Source: an uncultured Gemmatimonadota bacterium
GTDB lineage: Bacteria; Gemmatimonadota; Gemmatimonadetes; Gemmatimonadales; Gemmatimonadaceae
Assembly: GCA_903906325.1 (NCBI GenBank)
Contig: CAIVJV010000354.1
Span: 1 to 12,969 of the forward strand
Length of the DNA: 12,969 nucleotides
Reading direction: 5' to 3'
The notes beneath the pieces are model-generated. The model made no database searches. It was not told the origin of the DNA and saw nothing but the letters and a program-made list of their open reading frames with translations. Position numbers and translations under genes: made by a program. How positions within the stretch are numbered: the first letter of the stretch is position 1; every line of letters starts with the position of its first letter. This document shows positions 1 through 6,246 of this stretch, one piece after another.

Positions 1-1
1 C

Positions 2-850
2 CCGTGGAACCTCTGGACCTATTCCACGAACGCCAACACCTTCGTGCGCGCCGAGGATCGGCAGCAGCAGATCAACGGCTCCCTCTCGTTCTCGGCCAAC
101 CGGAGCACGGCGGATTGGAAGCTCAACCTCTCGATGAGCGGGAACATCAACGAATCGAAGTTCAAGATCCCCGCCACCCAGACGCGCCCCGCCTTCACCG
201 TCACCAACGAACAGCGGACCTACAACCTGAACTCGCTCACCGTGCGCTCGCTCTCGACCCACTGGTCGGCGGGGATGAAGCTCGGTGTCGGGTATTCCGA
301 CTTCCTCAACCAGGACATCGCCCTCCGGGTCCAGCCGGCGATCGAGTACAACTACTTCCCGTGGACCGAGCAGACGCGGCGCCAGCTGACCTTCCTCTAC
401 AACATCGGGCCGAACTACTACGACTATCAGCGCGAGACCGTCTACGGGGAGACGTCGGAGCTCCGCCTCTCGCAGCAGCTCACCGCCTCGTTCGTCTCAC
501 GCCAGCAGTGGGGGACGTTGAACCTCTCGCTCGACTGGCTGAACTACCTGCACGACTTCGATCGGCATGCCCTCACCTTCACCAGCAATGCCGACCTCCG
601 GTTGGGGCGTGGGTTCTCCCTGAACGTGAATGGCTCGGCGGCCCGCGTGCGCGACCAGATCTACCTGCCGGCGGCCGGCAACACCGAGGAGGAGATCCTC
701 CTCCAGCGCCAGGCCCTCCAGACGGGGTTCCGGATCACCACGAACATCGGGATCCGCTACACCTTCGGATCGATCTACAACACCATCGTGAACCAGCGCT
801 TCAGCTCGCTGGGCTCGAGCGGGGGACGGTTCCAGTTCATGTTCTTTTAG
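2..850 (+). CDS. Outer-membrane beta-barrel protein, C-terminal part (5' end cut by window)
   Basis: The frame is open from the left edge and ends at TAG 848-850, leaving about 282 residues of a longer protein. The product alternates polar and hydrophobic/aromatic residues in about ten-residue stretches with short turns (for example around ALRVQPAIEYNYFPW and LNLSLDWLNYL), the pattern of transmembrane beta-strands. It ends in GGRFQFMFF; a terminal phenylalanine is the usual outer-membrane insertion signal for barrel proteins. No plug, enzyme or TonB-box sequence is visible in the part present. It resembles the large uncharacterised barrels common in Gemmatimonadota, but I do not recognise a named family; a DUF481-like or TonB-receptor-like barrel would both fit. 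Being an outer-membrane barrel is well supported by sequence; its substrate is unknown. Confidence 0.75.
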   Translation, partial: PWNLWTYSTNANTFVRAEDRQQQINGSLSFSANRSTADWKLNLSMSGNINESKFKIPATQTRPAFTVTNEQRTYNLNSLTVRSLSTHWSAGMKLGVGYSDFLNQDIALRVQPAIEYNYFPWTEQTRRQLTFLYNIGPNYYDYQRETVYGETSELRLSQQLTASFVSRQQWGTLNLSLDWLNYLHDFDRHALTFTSNADLRLGRGFSLNVNGSAARVRDQIYLPAAGNTEEEILLQRQALQTGFRITTNIGIRYTFGSIYNTIVNQRFSSLGSSGGRFQFMFF

Positions 851-952
851 GCTGAAGGCTGAAAGACAGGGACAACGCGGCAGGAACTAGCGGAGCCAGT
901 TCGCGAGACCCAGCTTTCAGCGTTCAGCTTTCAGCTTCTCGCCTCCAGCTTC
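851..952. repeat. Phased 7-bp repeats in inverted orientation
   Basis: Directly after the barrel stop codon are two heptads, GCTGAAG and GCTGAAA (851-864). Their complement recurs on a strict 7-bp phase as CAGCTTT (911), CAGCGTT (918), CAGCTTT (925) and CAGCTTC (932), then a degenerate unit (939) and CAGCTTC again (946). Segments 851-865 and 914-928 are complementary at 14 of 15 positions, so a transcript could fold into a long stem around a 48-nt loop. There is no T-tract, so a classical intrinsic terminator is not evident. It may be a dispersed intergenic repeat or a leader/3' structure. Confidence 0.7.
884..902. repeat. Small hairpin nested inside the inverted heptads
   Basis: GAACTAGC (884-891) and GCCAGTTC (895-902) pair at seven of eight positions around the loop GGA. 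It lies inside the loop of the larger 851-865/914-928 stem, giving a nested two-level fold. Its role is unknown. Confidence 0.45.
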
Positions 953-960
953 CCTCCCTC

Positions 961-2202
961 ATGCCTGCCTCCCGCCTCGGCGTCGGCTTCATCGGTTCCG
1001 GCTTCAACACCCGCTTCCACCTCCAGGCCTGGCAGGGCGTCCGTGATGCCGATGTCCTCGGCGTCTGGTCGCCGAACAAGACCAACGCCGCCAGCGCGGC
1101 GAAGCTCGCGCGGGACCTCGATGTCGGGCCCGCCAAGGCCTACAAGAGCATCACCGAGATGGTCGCCGACCCGGGGATCGACGCCCTCTGGCTCTGCGGC
1201 CCCAACCAGGCGCGCATCGAGAACGTCGAGGAGATCGTCCATGCCATCAAGCGCGGCAAGGGCACGCTCCGCGGGATCGCCTGCGAGAAGCCCCTCGCCC
1301 GGAACGTAGCCGAGGCGCAGGAGGTGCTCCGGCTCGTCAAGAGCGTCGGGCTGAAGACCGGCTACCTCGAGAACCAGCTCTTCGCCCCCCATGTGGAGGC
1401 GGGGAAGAAGCTCCTCTGGGCGCGCGGTGCGGCGACCACGGGACGCCCCTACCTCGCCCGCGCGGCGGAGGAGCACTCGGGACCGCACATGCCCTGGTTC
1501 TGGCAGGGCGCCCTCCAAGGCGGCGGCGTGCTCAACGACATGATGTGCCACTCGGCGCTCGTCGTGCGGTACCTCCTCACCGCGCCGGGGCAGCCCCTCC
1601 GCACGGTGAAGCCGACGCGCGTCACCGGACATATCGCCTCACTCAAGTGGTCGCGCCCGGAGTATGTGAAGCGCCTCAAGAAGATGATGGGCCCGCAGGT
1701 GGACTATGCGAAGCGGCCGAGCGAGGACTTCGCCTCCGTGATGATCGAGTTCGAGACCGCGGACGGCCATCGCGTGATCGGCGAGGCGAGCACCAGCTGG
1801 AGCTTCGTCGGCGCCGGGCTCCGGCTCTCGGCCGAACTCCTCGGCCCCGAGTACTCCATGAAGTGGAACTCCCTCGACTCCGGGCTGCAGCTCTTCTTCT
1901 CGCGCGAGGTGACAGGGCGCGCCGGGGAGGATCTCGTGGAGAAGCAGAACGCCGAGCAGGGGGTGATGCCGGTGGTGCCCGAGGAGTATCTCGCCTACGG
2001 ATACACGGGGGAGGATCGCCACTTCGTGCGCGTCTTCCTCGGGAAGGAGACGCCGCTCCTCACCTTCGAGGATGGGCTCGAGGTGGTGAAGATGCTGATG
2101 ACGGCGTATCGCTCGGCGGAGGAGGGGCGGACGCTCCGGTATCCGGCCTCTGGGGTGGAGCGATTCGTCCCCAAGGTCGCCAAGGGGACCTGGAAGCCCT
2201 AA
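961..2202 (+). CDS. Gfo/Idh/MocA-family oxidoreductase, soluble
   Basis: The 413-residue product has the family's two-domain layout: an N-terminal Rossmann fold with the dinucleotide motif GFIGSG (residues 9-14), then a C-terminal alpha/beta catalytic domain. The CEKPLA segment (EKP 109-111) is the family's cofactor/catalytic lysine motif, and GGGVLNDMMCH (Asp193, His197) matches the conserved Asp/His site. There is no signal peptide, so it should act in the cytoplasm as an NAD(P)-dependent sugar or polyol dehydrogenase; the substrate cannot be read from sequence. The ATG at 961 is chosen because the Rossmann fold begins only a few residues later. No Shine-Dalgarno is seen; the leader is pyrimidine-rich. 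The gene converges on the sugar operon, its TAA interlocking with the cutC stop, so a linked role is plausible but inferred. Confidence 0.9.
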   Translation: MPASRLGVGFIGSGFNTRFHLQAWQGVRDADVLGVWSPNKTNAASAAKLARDLDVGPAKAYKSITEMVADPGIDALWLCGPNQARIENVEEIVHAIKRGKGTLRGIACEKPLARNVAEAQEVLRLVKSVGLKTGYLENQLFAPHVEAGKKLLWARGAATTGRPYLARAAEEHSGPHMPWFWQGALQGGGVLNDMMCHSALVVRYLLTAPGQPLRTVKPTRVTGHIASLKWSRPEYVKRLKKMMGPQVDYAKRPSEDFASVMIEFETADGHRVIGEASTSWSFVGAGLRLSAELLGPEYSMKWNSLDSGLQLFFSREVTGRAGEDLVEKQNAEQGVMPVVPEEYLAYGYTGEDRHFVRVFLGKETPLLTFEDGLEVVKMLMTAYRSAEEGRTLRYPASGVERFVPKVAKGTWKP

Positions 2203-2855
2203 CCTCGCACGGCGCGGACCAGCGCCGCGAAGACCGTAGGATCCGACGCACGGGCGTGCACCTCCTGCACGCCCGTGTCGCGGAGGATGCGCTGCACATT
2301 GGGCGCACGCACCCCGCCCCCTGGCATGATGATCGTCCGGCCGGCGGCCCGCGCATGGAGCCGCGCGAGGCAGGCGATCCCCTCCTCCGCTGTCGGGGCG
2401 TGGCCGGCGGCGAGGATCACGTCCACACCGAGCGCGATCAGCTGATCGAGCGCCGCATCGGGATCGGGGGTCGCATCGAAGGCGCGATGCACCCCGATCC
2501 GCATCGGGCGTGCCTCGGTGATCAGGTCGCGCATCCGCTCGAGGTCGAGCGTGCCATCGGGATGTGAGATCCCGAAGACCACGCCCGCGGCCCCAGCAGC
2601 CTTCACCATCGCCACCTCGGCCCGCATCTGCGCGAACTCCGCGGCGGTGTACACGAAGTCCCCCGTGCGCGGGCGCACCATCGCGTGGACCGGGATCCGC
2701 ACCGCCTCGCGCACGGCGCGCAACAATGCGGGGGAGGGGGTCAGTCCCCCCTCCCCCGGTCCGCAGAGCTCGAGCCGACCCGCCCCGTTCCGCTCGGCGG
2801 CGACGGCGGTCTCGAGCTGATCGACGTACGCTTCGACGAGCGTCAGAGCGACCAC
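2199..2855 (-). CDS. cutC: CutC-family TIM-barrel protein
   Basis: The 218-residue product carries the CutC signatures: ELC (29-31), GGLTPS (36-41), MVRPR (59-63) followed by GDF (65-67), GVHRAFD (121-127), IMPGGGV (176-182) and EVHA (198-201). The family is a TIM barrel long annotated as copper homeostasis, but its biochemical role is disputed. The cysteine of ELC is present. At 218 residues it is shorter than the roughly 250-residue E. coli protein, mostly at the C-terminus. The likely start is GTG at 2855, 13 nt inside the end of the upstream oxidoreductase, with GGAG at 2859-2862 close before it; a CTG at 2846 is an alternative. Longer in-frame starts would only read through the neighbouring gene out of frame. 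Coupling to a sugar operon argues for a role in sugar metabolism here. Confidence 0.88.
   Translation of the reverse strand: MVALTLVEAYVDQLETAVAAERNGAGRLELCGPGEGGLTPSPALLRAVREAVRIPVHAMVRPRTGDFVYTAAEFAQMRAEVAMVKAAGAAGVVFGISHPDGTLDLERMRDLITEARPMRIGVHRAFDATPDPDAALDQLIALGVDVILAAGHAPTAEEGIACLARLHARAAGRTIIMPGGGVRAPNVQRILRDTGVQEVHARASDPTVFAALVRAVRG
2729..2758. repeat. Perfect 12-bp-arm hairpin inside cutC
   Basis: CGGGGGAGGGGG (2729-2740) is exactly complementary to CCCCCTCCCCCG (2747-2758) around the 6-nt loop TCAGTC. It encodes the conserved GEGGLTPSP stretch of CutC, so part of the symmetry comes from protein constraint plus GGG/CCC codon choice. The paired G-runs could also form a strong RNA structure. 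Confidence 0.75.
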
Positions 2856-4180
2856 CCGCTCCGGTACGCGGGAAGGATCCACTCTGACGGCGGGGTGGTG
2901 TTCAGGATCTCCCCCGTCTCTGGGTTCATCTCGAGCGTGCGGCCCATCCGCACGGCGAGACATCCGATGAGGATCATCTCCGTCATCGGCCCCGCGTAGC
3001 CCGCGAAGTCGCTCCCGGCGCGCGTGCCGTTCTTGCATGCGTCGATCCACTCCTGATAGACGCCGCGCGTCCGCGGGTACTTCTGCGGCACCGGGGTCGC
3101 GGTGACCTGCGCCATCAGTGTCTTGTCGAGGAGGCGCGGATTCTCCGCATACGTGCCGGCGAGGATCATCCCCTTGTCGCCGATCCAGAGCTGGCCCCCT
3201 TCGCGATCGTGCGGCCAGTCCTCGCTCTCAGGCCACCCCTCGGGCTTGGGTGGGAAGATCGAGCCGTCGCGCCAGGTGATCGTCACCGGCGGCTGGTCCC
3301 CGCGCGCCGGGAACTCGTAGGTGATGCGCTCGGCCGCCGGGAAGCTCTCGCTGAAGAGCGCGGTGCTCTCCGGCGTGATGCGCGAGGGATACTTGAGGCC
3401 CAGCGTCCAATACGAGGCATCGAGGATGTGACAGGCCATATCGCCCATGGCCCCGGTGCCGAAGTCGAGCCAGCCGCGCCAGTTGAACGGCGCATAGCGC
3501 GGGTGATACGGCCGATTCGCCGAGGGGCCGAGCCAGAGGTTCCAATCCATCGTCTCGGGGATGTTGTGCGCATCGGTGGGACGATTCACCGCCTGCGGCC
3601 AGATGGGGCGATTGGTCCAGCATTCCACGCGCCGCACGGGCCCGATGAGCCCGGCCTCGACCCACTCGCGCACGAGCCGGATCCCCTCGGCCGCGTGGCC
3701 CTGGTTCCCCATCTGCGTCACCTGCTTGGGACGCCGCGCCGCCTCGGCCTTGAGCGCGCGCACCTCCCCGATGGTCCGGGCGAGTGGCTTCTGGCAGTAG
3801 ACGTGCTTCCCCATCTTGAGCGCCATCATCGCCGCCACCGCATGGGTGTGATCCGGCGTCGAGACGGTGACCGCGTCGATGGTGTTGCGCTCCTTCTCGA
3901 GCATCTCCCGGAAGTCGCGATACCGCTTCACCGAGGGGTAGGCGCGATACGCGCGCTCGGCGGAGCGGTCGTCCACGTCGGCGAAGGCGACGAGCTGCTC
4001 CCCCGCCACGCCGCGGACATCGTTGAACCCCATCCCGCCCACCCCGATGCAGGCGATGCGGAGCTTCTGGCTCGGCTGCTGGCCGGCCCAGGCATAGAGG
4101 GGCCGCGGGATGGCGGCCGCGGCGCCGGCGGCGGCGAGCCCGCCGACGAAGGTGCGACGATCGAGAGGGGATCCGGCCAT
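2843..4180 (-). CDS. Tat-exported Gfo/Idh/MocA-family oxidoreductase
   Basis: The 445-residue product starts with a twin-arginine signal (DRRTFVGG, Arg8-Arg9, then an Ala/Gly-rich hydrophobic stretch to about residue 32). It is therefore exported folded, presumably with its nucleotide bound. The Rossmann motif GVGGMG is at 46-51. The usual EKP is QKP (130-132, VYCQKPLA), a variant common in this exported subgroup. GAMGDMACH gives Asp247 and His251 of the active site. Such enzymes oxidise or reduce sugars, and in DUF1080 clusters are candidates for making 3-keto-glycosides; the substrate here is inferred. ATG 4180 is chosen because GAGGA (4188-4192) sits 7 nt before it, overlapping the permease stop, and because the Tat signal begins there. 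Open frame upstream of it is only the antisense of the permease gene. Confidence 0.92.
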   Translation of the reverse strand: MAGSPLDRRTFVGGLAAAGAAAAIPRPLYAWAGQQPSQKLRIACIGVGGMGFNDVRGVAGEQLVAFADVDDRSAERAYRAYPSVKRYRDFREMLEKERNTIDAVTVSTPDHTHAVAAMMALKMGKHVYCQKPLARTIGEVRALKAEAARRPKQVTQMGNQGHAAEGIRLVREWVEAGLIGPVRRVECWTNRPIWPQAVNRPTDAHNIPETMDWNLWLGPSANRPYHPRYAPFNWRGWLDFGTGAMGDMACHILDASYWTLGLKYPSRITPESTALFSESFPAAERITYEFPARGDQPPVTITWRDGSIFPPKPEGWPESEDWPHDREGGQLWIGDKGMILAGTYAENPRLLDKTLMAQVTATPVPQKYPRTRGVYQEWIDACKNGTRAGSDFAGYAGPMTEMILIGCLAVRMGRTLEMNPETGEILNTTPPSEWILPAYRSGWSL

Positions 4181-4187
4181 GGGAGAG

Positions 4188-4192
4188 TCCTC
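4188..4192 (-). promoter_or_regulatory. Ribosome binding site overlapping the upstream stop codon
   Basis: GAGGA on the minus strand lies 7 nt before the ATG at 4180 and shares bases with the permease TGA (4191-4193). This fixes the oxidoreductase start and points to translational coupling. Confidence 0.7.
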
Positions 4193-5432
4193 AGCGGGTG
4201 GCGGTGGGGGGCGGGACGGGACGGAAGAGGAGCGCGAGCACGACGAGCAGGACGAGCGCCCCGACCGCGGGGATCGTCCAGATCGCGGCCCAATCATGCG
4301 TGACCTTGAGGCAGCTCCCCGCGGCCTGCATCGCATCGGTGCAGTCGGGATGCTGCGTGGCGTAGGCGCCGACCACCTGCCCCGCGACGATCGTCGAGAC
4401 GAGGAAACCGAGACCGTTGGTGACGAGGGTGAGGAGCCCCTGCGCCGCGCCGCGCATCTGTGCCCCCGCGCGCTGGTCGGTGTAGATCTGACCGCTCACG
4501 AAGAAGAAGTCGAAGCAGATCCCGTGGAGCAGGATCCCCGCGTAGATGAGCCACATCCCCGTCCCCGCGTCCCCGGCGCTGAAGGCGAAGTAGCGGAGCG
4601 ACCAGGCGAGCACGCCGACGAGCATGATCCCCTTGATCCCGAAGCGCACGAGGAGGATCGGGAGGAGGAGCATGAAGCCCACCTCGATCATCTGCCCGAA
4701 GGTCATCACGAAGGCGGGCTGCGCGACGCCGATCTCGTTCAGGAAGTCATTGGTCGAGGCGTGGTACCACTGCAGGAGGATCGAGACCAAGAAGCTCCCG
4801 AGCATGAAGACCGCGAAGTCGCGGTGCTTGAGCATGCCGAGCGCGTCGAGTCCGAGCGCATCGGAGACGCGGAAGGGGCGATCCCCGCCCTTGGGTGGCG
4901 TCGGCGGGAGGGTCAGCGAGAGGAGTCCGGTGAGCACCCCCGCCCCGGCGGCGATGCGCATCGGGACGTTGGTGTCCTCCACCTGCAGGAACTTCCCGAT
5001 CAGGATCCCCGCGGCGATCCACCCGACCGTCCCCATCACGCGGATCGCGGGGAACTCCTGCTCCGCGCTCTTCACATGATGGAAGGCGATGTTGTTCGCG
5101 AGGGCGAGCGTGGGGGTGTAGCAGAGGGCGAAGAGGAGGAAGGTCGAGGCGAAGGGGAGGAACTGCGTCTGGCTCGACGCGATCCACATCACCGCGGCCC
5201 CCGCGAGATGCAAGGTCGCCATCAGCTTCTCGGCGTGCACCAGCCGATCGGCGATGATCCCCATGAAGAGCGGGGTCACCAGGGCGGCGATCGCCATCAC
5301 CGTGAAGGGGATCGGTTTCTGCGCATCGTCGAAGCCGAGGCCGCGCCCGAGATAGGTGACGATCGGGACCCCCCAGCTCCCCCAGATGAAGTACTGGAGG
5401 AACATCATCGCGCCGAGTTTGAGCTTGATCAT
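4191..5432 (-). CDS. MFS permease of the nucleoside:H+ symporter (NupG-like) type
   Basis: The 413-residue product is strongly hydrophobic with about 12 predicted membrane segments, close to the length of E. coli NupG. It opens MIKLKLGAMMFLQYFIWGSW with no signal peptide; GIIADRL (58-64) follows the second segment and resembles the MFS loop motif. Paralogues of this family in Planctomycetes, Bacteroidetes and Gemmatimonadota often sit beside DUF1080 and Gfo/Idh/MocA genes, so a sugar or modified sugar is as likely a substrate as a nucleoside. ATG 5432 is preferred: it forms an ATGA overlap with the stop of the upstream DUF1080 gene and has GGGAG (5441-5445) 8 nt before it. The extra frame upstream is Arg/Ala-rich shadow sequence. 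It would act in the inner membrane to import the product of the two exported enzymes. Confidence 0.88.
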   Translation of the reverse strand: MIKLKLGAMMFLQYFIWGSWGVPIVTYLGRGLGFDDAQKPIPFTVMAIAALVTPLFMGIIADRLVHAEKLMATLHLAGAAVMWIASSQTQFLPFASTFLLFALCYTPTLALANNIAFHHVKSAEQEFPAIRVMGTVGWIAAGILIGKFLQVEDTNVPMRIAAGAGVLTGLLSLTLPPTPPKGGDRPFRVSDALGLDALGMLKHRDFAVFMLGSFLVSILLQWYHASTNDFLNEIGVAQPAFVMTFGQMIEVGFMLLLPILLVRFGIKGIMLVGVLAWSLRYFAFSAGDAGTGMWLIYAGILLHGICFDFFFVSGQIYTDQRAGAQMRGAAQGLLTLVTNGLGFLVSTIVAGQVVGAYATQHPDCTDAMQAAGSCLKVTHDWAAIWTIPAVGALVLLVVLALLFRPVPPPTATR

Positions 5433-6136
5433 CGCGAGAGCTCCCGGATGCGGATGTTCTTGAACTCGACCACGTCCCCGTGGTCCTGCAGCCCGATATG
5501 GCCGCGCATCGCGAGGCCGTACGGCGGCCACTGCGCGAACTTGGACTTCGCCACGAGCGCCGTCCACGCCGGCGACCCTTGCTCGTACTCGAGCAGCTTC
5601 ACCCCGTTGAGCCAGTGCTCCACATGGGAGCCGATGGCGACGATGCGGGCGCGATTCCACTCCCCAGCGGGCTTGGAGACGTCGCGCGGCGGGGCGTGGA
5701 GGGCATAGTTCGCGCCGGCGGAGGTGAGGGGACTCCCCCCATCACGGTGCCCGACGTTGTCGAGGATCTGCATCTCGGGGGCGTTCTCGTAGATGCGATC
5801 GGTGGCCTCGGTGGCGCGGTAGAAGATCCCGCTGTTCCCCTTGGGGCCGACCTTCCATTCCACCTCGAGCTCGAAGTCGCCGAACTGGCGCGTGGTGACG
5901 ATGTCCTTCCCGGCCTCGCGGCGGAGGATCTTGGTCGCGGCGTCGTAGCGCCACCCGTTCTCGAGGGTCGGCTCCCGATAGCTGCGCCAATGGGCCGCGG
6001 CGCCACCGGCGAGGAGGTCGATCCAGGGGCCAGCCGTCACCCCGCGGGGGAGCTGGGCGGTCACGGGAAGCGCCGGGAGCGCGACGAGGAGGGCGGCGCC
6101 GCACCATCGGGCGGCACGGAGAGCGAGTCGGGACAT
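5429..6136 (-). CDS. DUF1080 / 3-keto-disaccharide hydrolase-family exported protein
   Basis: The 235-residue product has a signal peptide (basic MSRLALRAAR, hydrophobic to about residue 24, likely cut after VTA at residue 27) and then one DUF1080 domain (PF06439, concanavalin-like jelly roll). Family landmarks are present: FGDFELEVEW (85-94), NSGIFYR (101-107), EMQILDN (121-127), GEWNRARIVA (158-167), a NGVKLLEY strand, GHIGLQDHG (212-220) and a closing VEFKNIRIREL. The family is named for cleavage of 3-keto-glycosides made by a partner oxidoreductase. Export to the periplasm matches the Tat oxidoreductase two genes downstream. ATG 6136 is chosen over the in-frame GTG at 6172, because GAGG (6142-6145) lies 5 nt upstream and the signal peptide begins properly there. 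It is the first gene of the operon. Confidence 0.92.
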   Translation of the reverse strand: MSRLALRAARWCGAALLVALPALPVTAQLPRGVTAGPWIDLLAGGAAAHWRSYREPTLENGWRYDAATKILRREAGKDIVTTRQFGDFELEVEWKVGPKGNSGIFYRATEATDRIYENAPEMQILDNVGHRDGGSPLTSAGANYALHAPPRDVSKPAGEWNRARIVAIGSHVEHWLNGVKLLEYEQGSPAWTALVAKSKFAQWPPYGLAMRGHIGLQDHGDVVEFKNIRIRELSR

Positions 6137-6156
6137 CCAGACCTCATGTCGTGACG

Positions 6157-6177
6157 GATCGGTGCGCCGCACCGATC
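6157..6177. promoter_or_regulatory. Perfect palindrome in the divergent intergenic region
   Basis: GATCGGTGCG (6157-6166) and CGCACCGATC (6168-6177) are exact inverted repeats around one base. The element sits 20 bp upstream of the DUF1080 start and about 70 bp upstream of the divergent DUF5916 start. Such symmetry fits a dimeric repressor's operator or a 5'-UTR hairpin. A short direct repeat, GGGACCG at 6183 and 6192, lies next to it. No convincing -35/-10 pair was found. Confidence 0.5.
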
Positions 6178-6246
6178 GCAGGGGGACCGTCGGGACCGCG
6201 GGAACGTACGGCGTGACGCGGCGGCCGGAAAGGTTAGGTTCCCCGG

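Noticed and set aside
851..952. Heptad array as a CRISPR array
   Set aside because: The units are 7 bp and contiguous, without unique spacers, and no cas gene is present.
4181..4336. N-terminal extension of the Tat oxidoreductase
   Set aside because: The extra residues are an Arg/Ser/Pro-rich shadow of the permease gene and would bury the Tat signal. The ATG at 4180 has a good ribosome site.
4110..5708. A 532-codon open frame on the plus strand opposite the permease
   Set aside because: The product is a low-complexity Glu/Arg/His/Asp-rich string typical of the reverse strand of a membrane-protein gene; the minus strand encodes a recognisable MFS permease.
6137..6246. Sigma-70-like promoters in the divergent region
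   Set aside because: No pair of -35 and -10 hexamers with proper spacing could be picked out on either strand.
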